The notes beneath the pieces were generated by a model. That model did no database searches, was not told where the DNA came from, and was given only the letters and a program-made list of their open reading frames with translations. Both the position numbers and the translations under genes were made by a program. DNA of 10,964 nt from Deltaproteobacteria bacterium. GTDB lineage: Bacteria > Desulfobacterota > GWC2-55-46. Shown here one piece after another: positions 5,699 through 10,964 of this stretch. The stretch covers positions 1 through 10,964 of the forward strand of contig JACRNN010000213.1 of assembly GCA_016234955.1 (NCBI GenBank), given 5' to 3'. Numbering within the stretch: position 1 is the first letter of the stretch; every line of letters starts with the position of its first letter.

Positions 5699-5757
5699 GA
5701 GATTTTTTAGACCTTTTTAATCTTTTTAGTCCACATTCATCAACTACTTGCTTTTAA

Positions 5758-5891
5758 GGAACCTCTGATTAATTCGCAATAGCATGTCATTCTGAGCAAA
5801 GCGAAGAATCTCAACGTCTATAAAATCAATAAGTTACGAGATTCTTCGGTCGCTACGCTTCCTCAGAATGACAGAAAAACATAATTAATCA
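5758..5891. repeat. R2 MITE-like element, copy 2
   Basis: Same left end (GGAACCTCTGATTAATT, preceded by TTAA) and same interior as copy 1, but with a single right arm. The match ends after AATTAATCA at about 5890, so the outer right terminus has diverged or been lost. It lies upstream of the perR promoter. Between it and 5930 nothing is recognised. Confidence 0.75.
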
Positions 5892-5930
5892 AGGGTCATA
5901 CGAGGGGTTAATTTCACTAAAAGCAATTGA

Positions 5931-5977
5931 AGCTCCCCGCAGCAAGCTGCGGGGAATGCGCTCGCTATGCATGTTCA
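5931..5977 (+). repeat. R1 dispersed repeat, partial copy with perfect hairpin
   Basis: A 10-base-pair perfect stem (TCCCCGCAGC, 5934-5943, with GCTGCGGGGA, 5946-5955) is followed by the R1 right end at 5958-5977 (core CGCTCGCTATGCATG). The left half of the element is absent. A second, looser inverted repeat, AAAATTC...GAATTTT, with an AAGCTGCGGAG piece inside, lies at about 6027-6060 and may be a further decayed relative. Confidence 0.65.
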
Positions 5978-6065
5978 CAAGGGCTTATCCGTGGCCGAAC
6001 CAGCATCGGGGAGGCCGGGAAATAATTAAAATTCCCCCCAACAAGCTGCGGAGAATTTTCAAGTG

Positions 6066-6134
6066 TTGATTTCCGTCATTTTGTGATCGTATTATCCATG
6101 ATATGTTGCGTTATCTTACGCCTTATTGTATATT
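6066..6134 (+). promoter_or_regulatory. two candidate promoters for the CopD/HemJ-like gene
   Basis: First: TTGATT (6066-6071), 18 bases, TATTAT (6090-6095). Second: TTGCGT (6106-6111), 17 bases, TATATT (6129-6134). Either could drive the gene starting at 6185; the second has the better spacing and leaves a leader of about 45 bases. Confidence 0.4.
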
Positions 6135-6184
6135 TAATCCCTCCGTTGCCGAAACCGCGGAGACCATAGACAGAAGGGGGGAAA

Positions 6185-6676
6185 ATGCCGCTATTTTACC
6201 TGATGCATATAGTGCATCTCCTGACGGTGATACTCTGGATAGGGGGCCTTGCCTTCGTCACCATCATAGTGCTTCCAATGGCCATAAGCACGCCCGACCC
6301 GCTCCAGAAGGTACTCACCTTCCAGAGGGTGGAGCACAGGTTCGCAAGGCTCGCCAGGGTCTACAACCTTGTGACCGGCATCTCCGGGCTCATAATGATG
6401 TTTCTCATGGGCTGGCACAGATACCTCTTTACGCTCCAGGGCCTGCCGCTCACCATCATGTTCCTGATATGGGTGTTCTGGTTCGTCATGCTCTTCGGCC
6501 TTGAGCCGATAGTAATAAAGAAGATGCTTGAGAACCTGGCAAAGAGCGGGAATAAGATGGACATAGACGCCGTCTTCAAGAGGATGAACAGGCTCCACTG
6601 GATCATGGTCTTCATATCGCTCGCCGCCTCGGTAGCCGGGGCGCTCGTCGCACACGGCCCGTTCTCGCTATATTAG
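6185..6676 (+). CDS. CopD/HemJ-like four-helix membrane protein
   Basis: A 163-residue inner-membrane protein with hydrophobic segments at about 4-31, 60-77, 88-108 and 138-158. Histidines lie where related CopD- and HemJ-like proteins may bind haem or metal: H8 and H11 in the first helix (LMHIVHLLTVILWIGGLAF), H51 beside ERxxRLARVYN-like sequence, H138 and H157. The general pattern (His-rich helix 1, basic loop after helix 1, Gly-rich helix 2) fits this loose group, but I cannot tell copper handling from protoporphyrinogen oxidation or another role. GGGGGG lies 3-4 bases before the ATG at 6185, the only sensible start. It is a single gene converging on ogt, 67 bases away, with an R1 fragment between them. 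Confidence 0.7.
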   Translation: MPLFYLMHIVHLLTVILWIGGLAFVTIIVLPMAISTPDPLQKVLTFQRVEHRFARLARVYNLVTGISGLIMMFLMGWHRYLFTLQGLPLTIMFLIWVFWFVMLFGLEPIVIKKMLENLAKSGNKMDIDAVFKRMNRLHWIMVFISLAASVAGALVAHGPFSLY

Positions 6677-6690
6677 CAGGATGTTGAAAT

Positions 6691-6734
6691 TCTCCTAAGC
6701 CCAAGCTGCGGGGAGGAGCTCGCTATGCTTGTCG
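6691..6734 (+). repeat. R1 dispersed repeat, partial copy between convergent genes
   Basis: CCTAAGCCCAAGCTGCGGGG, then AGCTCGCTATGCTTGTC, matches the right half of the sigma-factor-side copy, which has CCTAAGCCCAAGTTGCGGG. It lies in the 67-base gap between the stop codons of the CopD/HemJ-like gene and ogt, ending 10 bases from the ogt stop. Confidence 0.6.
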
Positions 6735-6743
6735 AAAAACACC

Positions 6744-7388
6744 TCAACCTGAAAACTCAACGCCCTCTATCTGCAGGAGCGCCCTTTTTATGTCCTCTCC
6801 CCCGGTATAGCCGCCGAGGCTCCCGTCGGCCCTCAAGACCCTGTGGCACGGGATTATTATCGGCACCGGGTTCGCCCCGCAGGCCCCTCCGACGGCCCTG
6901 GCGCCGCGGCCGTTGCCGGCCCTGCCGGCCACCCAGCCGTAGCTCCGCGTAACCCCCCAGGGGATAGACCTCAGAACATTCCATACCTTGAGCTCAAACG
7001 GGGTTCCCGAGAGGTCCACAACCACGTCCAACGCAACGGGCCTGGCGCTGAAGTACATGTCAAGCCCGTCAAAGACGCGTGTAAAACTGGAGCGGCGTGA
7101 AAGCGGCGCGGCCCCGTGCCTCCCTTCCATCCGCTCCAGAAAGGCCGCCTCATTGGCCCTGATGGATAGGTCCGTTACCCCGGCGCTCCCCGCGGCTATA
7201 AAGATATCGCCGAGTGGAGAGGGGTAGAGCGCGTACCAGAGGGGGCCTTTCCTGTCCGTCGATTCTATCTTGAATCTCCCCGCGGCTTTTCCGCGGGAAT
7301 CTTCGAAATGTAAGGTAGTCGATTTCGATTCGCTCGCTTGACCCCCGCTAATCATGCCGCGGGCCTCGCGCTCGCTATGCATTTTCAT
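6744..7388 (-). CDS. ogt: methylated-DNA-protein-cysteine methyltransferase (O6-alkylguanine repair)
   Basis: A 214-residue suicide repair protein that transfers alkyl groups from O6-alkylguanine to its own cysteine. The conserved domain spans about 50-212: GPLWYALYPSPLGDIFIAAG (48-67), FELKVWNVLRSIPWGVTRSY (131-150), the DNA-binding RAVGGACGANP with the helix-intercalating arginine R164, and the active site IIIPCHRV with C181, ending in GGYTGGEDIKRALLQIEG. Residues 1 to about 39 are not part of the family: they are encoded by an R1 repeat read backwards. No ATG, GTG or TTG occurs in frame between codon 12 and codon 87, so one of the three ATGs in the repeat end (7388, 7382 or 7355) must be used. 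The promoter at 7417-7444 favours 7388, which has AGGCGG 3 bases upstream, or 7382. Confidence 0.9.
   Translation of the reverse strand: MKMHSEREARGMISGGQASESKSTTLHFEDSRGKAAGRFKIESTDRKGPLWYALYPSPLGDIFIAAGSAGVTDLSIRANEAAFLERMEGRHGAAPLSRRSSFTRVFDGLDMYFSARPVALDVVVDLSGTPFELKVWNVLRSIPWGVTRSYGWVAGRAGNGRGARAVGGACGANPVPIIIPCHRVLRADGSLGGYTGGEDIKRALLQIEGVEFSG
7272..7387 (+). repeat. R1 dispersed repeat, full-length copy inside the ogt 5' end
   Basis: The left hairpin is CCCGCGG (7279-7285) with CCGCGGG (7291-7297), flanked by GAATCT and AATCTTC. The middle CGATTTCGATTCGCTCGC, then TTGACCCC, and the right end (7356-7387) match the copies at 10234-10352 and 4091-4181. Its right edge coincides with the first codon of ogt, which is read on the opposite strand through the element. 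Confidence 0.75.
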
Positions 7389-7416
7389 AGTCCGCCTGCC
7401 CTATGGTTTTCAGTAC

Positions 7417-7444
7417 AGTATAAGAAAAAACAGGCCTGGCGCAA
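7417..7444 (-). promoter_or_regulatory. candidate ogt promoter
   Basis: On the minus strand, TTGCGC (7439-7444), a 16-base spacer and TATACT (7417-7422). The start would lie near 7410, about 20 bases before the first ATG of ogt, which supports the repeat-derived start codons. It is back to back with the rhodanese promoter. Confidence 0.45.
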
Positions 7445-7467
7445 TCGATTACCGCGCCTGATTGCCT

Positions 7468-7496
7468 TTGACTTATATTTCCGTTTCTGATAACGT
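7468..7496 (+). promoter_or_regulatory. candidate promoter of the rhodanese gene
   Basis: TTGACT (7468-7473), a 17-base spacer and TAACGT (7491-7496). The -35 box is good and the -10 box weak. It leaves a leader of about 80 bases before the ATG at 7583. Confidence 0.4.
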
Positions 7497-7582
7497 TAAC
7501 TCCACCTGGAACTCGTTGCCTGTCGCGGCGGTGGTATCTAAAACCTGACAGGACACCGGTCAGTTCCCAAAGGAGGCTTCCC

Positions 7583-7969
7583 ATGAAAAAAAAATCCTTT
7601 ATCCTCAACGCGGTATTCATACTGACGCTATTGCTCTGTCAAACGGCCTTAGCGGCCGACTACCAGAGGATAACGAGCAAGGAGCTTAAATCCATGCAAA
7701 AGGACGGCTCCGCCTCGATCATAGTAGACGTGCGCGAGCCGGAGCTATACTCGAAAGGGCACATACCCGGGGCCATAAACATCCCCTACGACACGGCCAA
7801 GGACAGGATATTGAAGGAACTCTCCCCGAAAGACCGCATAGTATTCGTATGCCACGGCGGCCCGATGGGGGATGAGCTCGCGGAGATACTCGCTAAAAAA
7901 GGCTATACCACGGTATACAACCTCAAGGGCGGCATGTGGGCGTGGGACGGTCCCCTCACGGTACGGTAG
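7583..7969 (+). CDS. secreted single-domain rhodanese
   Basis: A 128-residue protein exported to the periplasm: a signal peptide with KKK, a hydrophobic core and the cleavage site ALA-AD after residue 24. The mature part is one rhodanese domain: SIIVDVREPELYSKGHIPGAINIPYD (45-70), the active-site loop FVCHGGPMGDE with the persulfide-carrying cysteine C90, and YNLKGGMWAWDGP (112-124). Such proteins move sulfane sulfur to acceptors such as cyanide, thiols or proteins. The loop CHGGPMGD differs from the usual CxxGxR pattern in lacking the final arginine, so substrate or activity may differ. ATG 7583 has AAAGGAGG 7 bases upstream. It is followed after 10 bases by the membrane protein gene, probably in one transcript. 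Confidence 0.9.
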   Translation: MKKKSFILNAVFILTLLLCQTALAADYQRITSKELKSMQKDGSASIIVDVREPELYSKGHIPGAINIPYDTAKDRILKELSPKDRIVFVCHGGPMGDELAEILAKKGYTTVYNLKGGMWAWDGPLTVR

Positions 7970-7979
7970 CGCCACACGG

Positions 7980-8378
7980 ATGCATATAAAGCTAGCCTTC
8001 ATATTCTGGGCCGTGATGGTCGCCATCGCTATCGCCAACGGTTTCTTCGGACAGTTCGCCGTATCGAGGATAATCGGCGATTACGGGTCGCACATCTACA
8101 GGACGTTCTTCATAATAGCCGTCATCTTCGCCTTCTCAAGGGCGTACGTCCTCAAGACATCGGGGCCGGGGGGCTTCTGGTACTCCCCGGTATACGCCGG
8201 GGTCCAGTGGCTCGCGTCCAGCATCGTCTTCGAGTTCATATTCGGCCATTACGTCTTCGGCCTCCCCTGGGAAAAGATCGTCTCCGAGTACAGGATAATT
8301 GACGGGAGGCTTTGGTCTCTCGTCCTCGCCTCCGAGGTCATCGCGCCGTTGACCTGGGCATACGTCATCAATACGTAA
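7980..8378 (+). CDS. small four-helix membrane protein of unknown function
   Basis: A 132-residue protein with hydrophobic segments at about 4-24, 40-57, 70-93 and 112-130. I do not assign it to a named family. Features that look conserved in type are AIANGFFGQFAVSRIIGDYG at the end of helix 1, FEFIFGHYVFG with H90 in helix 3, and GRLWSLVLASEVIAPLTW in helix 4. The start ATG 7980 lies 10 bases after the rhodanese stop and has no clear ribosome binding site, which suggests translation coupled to the rhodanese gene. Longer in-frame starts upstream lie inside the rhodanese coding region and would add residues without membrane character. Pairing with a periplasmic rhodanese suggests a link to sulfur handling, but that is guesswork from position. 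Confidence 0.75.
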   Translation: MHIKLAFIFWAVMVAIAIANGFFGQFAVSRIIGDYGSHIYRTFFIIAVIFAFSRAYVLKTSGPGGFWYSPVYAGVQWLASSIVFEFIFGHYVFGLPWEKIVSEYRIIDGRLWSLVLASEVIAPLTWAYVINT

Positions 8379-8404
8379 CCCCGCCTCACACCCCCGCGCC
8401 GCCG

Positions 8405-8436
8405 TTTTTTTAGCGTTCTGAAGCCTGCGGGTTTCA
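8405..8436 (-). repeat. R3 short repeat after the membrane protein gene
   Basis: On the minus strand, ATGAAACCCGCAGGCTTC, then AGAACGCTAAAAAAAC. It matches the 3' half of the R3 copies near 3071 and 5168. It lies 26 bases after the stop codon at 8378. Read rightward, its T run could contribute to termination, but no GC stem precedes it. Confidence 0.5.
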
Positions 8437-8481
8437 TTAATCGCATCATAGTAGTATCGACATGAGCTCCATCTTGGTTAT

Positions 8482-8672
8482 CGGTTATCTGTTAAGGAAC
8501 CTCTGATTAATTCGCAATAGCATGTCATTCTGAGCAAAGCGAAGAATCTCAACGTCTATAAAATCAATAAGTTACGAGATTCTTCGGTCGCGGAGTTTAC
8601 ACTGAACGTAGTGAACGTGCTTCCTCAGAAAGTGAAGGATAAAGACGTATTTTTACCGATAACAGATAACCG
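8482..8672. repeat. R2 MITE-like element, copy 3, enclosed by an outer inverted repeat
   Basis: The left R2 end (8496) and interior to about 8590 match copies 1 and 2. The right arm is interrupted by a GAGTTTACACTGAACGTAGTG-type segment (about 8591-8617), continues with CTTCCTCAGAA, then diverges; the right terminal repeat is missing. A separate perfect 13-base inverted repeat encloses everything: CGGTTATCTGTTA (8482-8494) and TAACAGATAACCG (8660-8672). Positions 8673-8768 hold nothing that I recognise. Confidence 0.65.
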
Positions 8673-8768
8673 TCCAGAAACACGCGGGGATGACATCGTG
8701 GGCTGGCTGTATTGCAGGCCTTCATACCATTCCGGTGCAATGAAGTCGATGGAACGTGCGCGAAAGGA

Positions 8769-10145
8769 TCAGTTCCTGCGCGTTGAGGACGCGGGTTCCG
8801 AGCCCGGTTGGCTTGATGGGGCGGGTGAGACGACAGCCACGCGGGTGTCGGCCCCTGAGAGCTTCCTGAGCACCTCGGCGCTGACCGCGGCGAACCTCTG
8901 CCTCTCTTTTTTTCCGATGGAGGCGTCGGCCACAGCCTTGACGCTCAGGGGGTTTATGAGCCTTCCGCCTATCTTCACCTCGTAGTGGAGGTGGGGCCCC
9001 GTTGATATGCCGGTGGAGCCGACGTAGCCGATGAGGTCGCCTTGGGAGACCCGCGCCCCGGTCCTTATGCCCTTGGCTATGCGCGAGAGGTGGCCGTAGC
9101 CGGTTGAATAGTTGTTGTTATGCCTTATCTCTATGAAGTTGCCGTAGCCGTTCTTCCAGCCGGCGAACGCCACTCTGCCGCCGCCGGCCGACTCCACCGG
9201 AGTCCCCTTCGGCGCGCCGTAGTCTATCCCGTGGTGCGGCCTGAACTTCTTCAGGATCGGGTGGAACCTGCTCTTCGTGAAGTAGCTCGTTATGCGGCGG
9301 AACCTGAGCGGGGACTTTAGAAGCGTCCTTCTGAGCGACCTGCCCTCCAGGTCGTAGTACCCGTCCTTGCCCTCGAAGTAGACGGCGGTGTACTTCTTTC
9401 CCTCATTGACCATCTCCGCGCCGAGTATCCTCCCGGCGCTCACCGGCGCGCCGTCGACGTAAAGCGCCTCGTAGAGCACCCTGAAGGTGTCGCCCTTCTG
9501 GATGTCTGAAGTGAAGTCCACGTCCCACGCGAATATGTCGGTCAGGTTCATCATGACCTGCGGGTCGGCCCCGGCCTTGACCCCGTCCTCGTAGAGCGAG
9601 CTCTCTATCACGCCGGAGACCACCACTTCCCTCTGTTCGTGCGGCAGTTCGGTCTTCGCCGCCTTGACGCCGTTGGCCGACCCCTCGTCCTTCTCGACGA
9701 CGAGCGTCTCGTACGCGCTGAACCGGTACTCCATCCTCCTCCACTCCTTATTGAGAGTGAATATCCTGAAGACGGTATCCTGCTTGAGTTGCCTCAGGTC
9801 ATAGACGGGCCGGGCCGCGCCCGCTATGGCCTGTATCTCGGAGCCGGGGAGACCGAATAACGTCATTATACTATAGAACGTCTGCCCACCGTTGATCCTG
9901 AAGTCGTACCTGCCCTCCGCGGACTTCTCGACATCCGGGGGGACGCCGGGATTTGCGGGACCGCCTGAGGACAAAGGGGCCTGATCAATGGTTGTCCGGG
10001 TCTTTTCACCGGAGGACTTTTCGGAATAGGCTTCGGGGCTTAAGAGGAAAATAGCGGAAAGGATGAGCGCGAGCCCCGCGAGGCTCAAGAGTAAAACGGG
10101 CCTTAGAAGGGACTTCAGGTCTTTTTTTTCAGGAGATTCGGCCAA
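8769..10145 (-). CDS. M23-family murein endopeptidase, membrane anchored
   Basis: A 458-residue cell-wall hydrolase. A short cytoplasmic N-terminus and one membrane anchor (about 14-35) are followed by a periplasmic linker, a region starting YDFRINGGQTFYSIMTLFGLP (80-100) that looks like the OapA/LysM-like domain, a Csd3/MepM-like middle domain (about 175-275) and the M23 peptidase domain (about 285-400). Zinc ligands are H304 and D308 in HHGIDYG, and H387 in HLHYE; H352 (GHLSR) and H385 complete the active site. All are present, so it should be active as a DD-endopeptidase that opens peptide cross-links for cell growth or division. A Ser/Pro-rich tail follows. The start is TTG at 10145, supported by AAAGGTGAG a few bases upstream and a strong promoter; no ATG lies nearby. 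It stands alone. Confidence 0.9.
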   Translation of the reverse strand: MAESPEKKDLKSLLRPVLLLSLAGLALILSAIFLLSPEAYSEKSSGEKTRTTIDQAPLSSGGPANPGVPPDVEKSAEGRYDFRINGGQTFYSIMTLFGLPGSEIQAIAGAARPVYDLRQLKQDTVFRIFTLNKEWRRMEYRFSAYETLVVEKDEGSANGVKAAKTELPHEQREVVVSGVIESSLYEDGVKAGADPQVMMNLTDIFAWDVDFTSDIQKGDTFRVLYEALYVDGAPVSAGRILGAEMVNEGKKYTAVYFEGKDGYYDLEGRSLRRTLLKSPLRFRRITSYFTKSRFHPILKKFRPHHGIDYGAPKGTPVESAGGGRVAFAGWKNGYGNFIEIRHNNNYSTGYGHLSRIAKGIRTGARVSQGDLIGYVGSTGISTGPHLHYEVKIGGRLINPLSVKAVADASIGKKERQRFAAVSAEVLRKLSGADTRVAVVSPAPSSQPGSEPASSTRRN

Positions 10146-10174
10146 AATCTCTCACCTTTAAAAAATTTTAAAAT

Positions 10175-10203
10175 ATGATAATAGAATAGAATCATCATGT
10201 CAA
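10175..10203 (-). promoter_or_regulatory. promoter of the M23 peptidase gene
   Basis: On the minus strand, TTGACA (10198-10203), a 17-base spacer and TATCAT (10175-10180), followed by an AT-rich stretch and the ribosome binding site. It leaves a leader of about 25 bases before the TTG start. Confidence 0.65.
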
Positions 10204-10233
10204 GGACTTAGGCACGTTTTCCGGCAATTTCTT

Positions 10234-10352
10234 GAAGATTCCCCTATGCCCAAGCCGCTGGGAATCTTCGACATATAAGGAAGTATCTATTTCTATTCGC
10301 TCGCTTGACCCCGCACCAAGCCGCGGGCTGGGCGCTCGCTATGCATGTTCAA
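10234..10352 (+). repeat. R1 dispersed repeat, full-length copy
   Basis: The left hairpin is a perfect 10-base-pair stem, GAAGATTCCC (10234-10243) with GGGAATCTTC (10260-10269). It is followed by GACATATAAGGAAG, the CTATTTCTATTCGCTCGC core and the right end GGCGCTCGCTATGCATGTTC. This is the best-preserved copy. It lies between the M23 promoter and the citrate synthase 3' end. Its minus strand encodes MHSERPARG, as in the ogt copy, but meets a stop codon at 10293. Confidence 0.75.
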
Positions 10353-10417
10353 TGAAAACCCGCGCGAAAAACGTCTTCTGAAATTACATACGAACTCACC
10401 TGAAAACGCGGGAGAGG

Positions 10418-10448
10418 TCTCCTGCGCCTGAGTTGCCGAGGCAGGAGA
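10418..10448. other. hairpin downstream of the citrate synthase gene
   Basis: TCTCCTGC (10418-10425) and GCAGGAGA (10441-10448) form an 8-base-pair stem with a 15-base loop, 24 bases past the citrate synthase stop. There is no T tract on either side, so intrinsic termination is doubtful. The remaining bases from 10353 to 10471 show nothing else that I recognise. Confidence 0.35.
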
Positions 10449-10471
10449 ATGGGAGAGCGGGGAAGCGGAGG

Positions 10472-10964
10472 CTACCCCCTCTCTCCCTGCGGTATGTACG
10501 GCTGGTTCCTGAGACCGGTATACTTCTGGGTCGGTCTGTATATGCGGTTCGTCTTGAGCTGTTCTATCCAGTGGGCGAGCCACCCGGCGACCCTCCCCAC
10601 GGCGAATATCGGGGTAAAGAGCTCGGTCGGGATGCCGATACCGCTGAAGGCTATGCCGGAGTAGAAATCCACGTTCGGATGGAGGTTCCTGGGGCCGAGT
10701 TTCTCAAGGACGATAGCCTCGACCTCCCTGCATATCTCCATGGTATTCGAATCCACGCTCTCGTCATCGGCGAGCCTGCTTATGAGCCCCTTGATGACCT
10801 CGCCGCGCGGGTCCCTGGTCTTGTATACCCTGTGGCCCACGCCCATTATCTTCTCTTTCTTCTCGAGCTTTCTCTCTATGTAGGCCCTCGCGTTCTCCTT
10901 CCCGCCTATCTCTCCGAGCATGTGGACGACCTCTTCGTTCGCGCCTCCGTGGAGCGGCCCGGAA
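10472..10964 (-). CDS. gltA: citrate synthase, C-terminal part (cut by window edge)
   Basis: The last 163 or so residues of citrate synthase, which condenses acetyl-CoA and oxaloacetate in the first step of the citric acid cycle. All three catalytic residues are visible: the histidine of GPLHGGANEE near the cut edge, the histidine of GVGHRVYKTRDPR, and the aspartate of HPNVDFYSG. The family-typical GIPTELFTPIFAVGRVAGWLAHW and the tail NRIYRPTQKYTG...YIPQ follow. The frame is intact to the edge at 10964, so the start and N-terminal domain lie outside the window. It is read leftward, towards the M23 gene, with an R1 repeat and a promoter in the 326 bases between, so the two are probably separate transcripts. 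Confidence 0.94.
   Translation of the reverse strand, partial: SGPLHGGANEEVVHMLGEIGGKENARAYIERKLEKKEKIMGVGHRVYKTRDPRGEVIKGLISRLADDESVDSNTMEICREVEAIVLEKLGPRNLHPNVDFYSGIAFSGIGIPTELFTPIFAVGRVAGWLAHWIEQLKTNRIYRPTQKYTGLRNQPYIPQGERG

Noticed and set aside
5068..5757. A 229-codon plus-strand frame across the peroxiredoxin start, the perR gene and its promoter.
   Set aside because: It lies antisense to two genes with unmistakable catalytic and metal-binding motifs, and its translation has no family features.
7634..7645. A possible lipoprotein box (LLLC) in the rhodanese signal peptide.
   Set aside because: The residue before the cysteine is leucine, not the small residue that lipobox processing needs, and a good signal peptidase I site (ALA-AD) follows.
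8611..8985. A 124-codon plus-strand frame beginning in the R2 copy and running into the peptidase gene.
   Set aside because: Its start lies in repeat sequence without a ribosome binding site, and its second half is antisense to the M23 peptidase C-terminus.
10418..10448. A hairpin after citrate synthase as an intrinsic terminator.
   Set aside because: It has a long loop and no T tract on either strand. It is kept only as a possible RNA structure.

Overview
This 10,964-base window reads as chromosomal DNA of a free-living, probably Gram-negative bacterium. It is GC-rich in the genes, uses many AUA and AGG codons, and carries a periplasmic M23 murein peptidase, a RpoS-type sigma factor, a PerR-type regulator and what looks like a flagellar sigma-28 promoter. 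A deltaproteobacterial (Desulfobacterota) or Nitrospirota-like lineage would fit, but that is an inference from style, not a marker-gene result. No rRNA, tRNA, CRISPR array, transposase or prophage gene was seen.

Layout. Positions 1-438 are non-coding or uncertain: a leftward promoter, a rightward promoter and a repeat remnant. A psiE-like membrane protein gene (439-897, +) converges on a nitroreductase gene (906-1424, -). Next comes an EF-hand/VCBS-like calcium-binding protein gene (1618-2664, -) whose start lies just behind a near-perfect sigma-28 promoter. Two leftward hairpin terminators insulate it from the stress block behind it. That block is read leftward from about 5690 to 3075: perR, a typical 2-Cys peroxiredoxin, a 38-residue rubredoxin-like protein and an RpoS-like sigma factor. 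This order links peroxide sensing, peroxide removal, a small redox metalloprotein and a stress sigma factor. Then follow a CopD/HemJ-like membrane protein (6185-6676, +), an ogt-type DNA repair methyltransferase (6744-7388, -), a secreted rhodanese plus an unknown membrane protein as a two-gene unit (7583-8378, +), an M23 peptidase (8769-10145, -) and the C-terminal part of citrate synthase, cut by the right edge (10472-10964, -).

The most unusual aspect is the repeat load. Three dispersed repeat families fill most gaps. R1 (six copies, up to about 120 bp) carries hairpins and a conserved end with the core CGCTCGCTATGCATGTTCA. R2 (three copies) is MITE-like, with a terminal inverted repeat of about 20 bp. 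R3 (five short copies) ends in a motif like CAGAACGTTAAAAA. They are not just spacers: an R1 copy supplies the only start codons and about 40 N-terminal codons of ogt, an R2 end abuts or forms the peroxiredoxin stop codon, and R3 starts one base after the sigma factor stop codon. All three gaps inside the stress block hold one of these repeats.

I did not find a clearly new multi-gene system. The best leads are the sigma-28-driven calcium-binding protein, the repeat-built N-terminus of ogt, and the repeat-partitioned perR-prx-rubredoxin-rpoS block.
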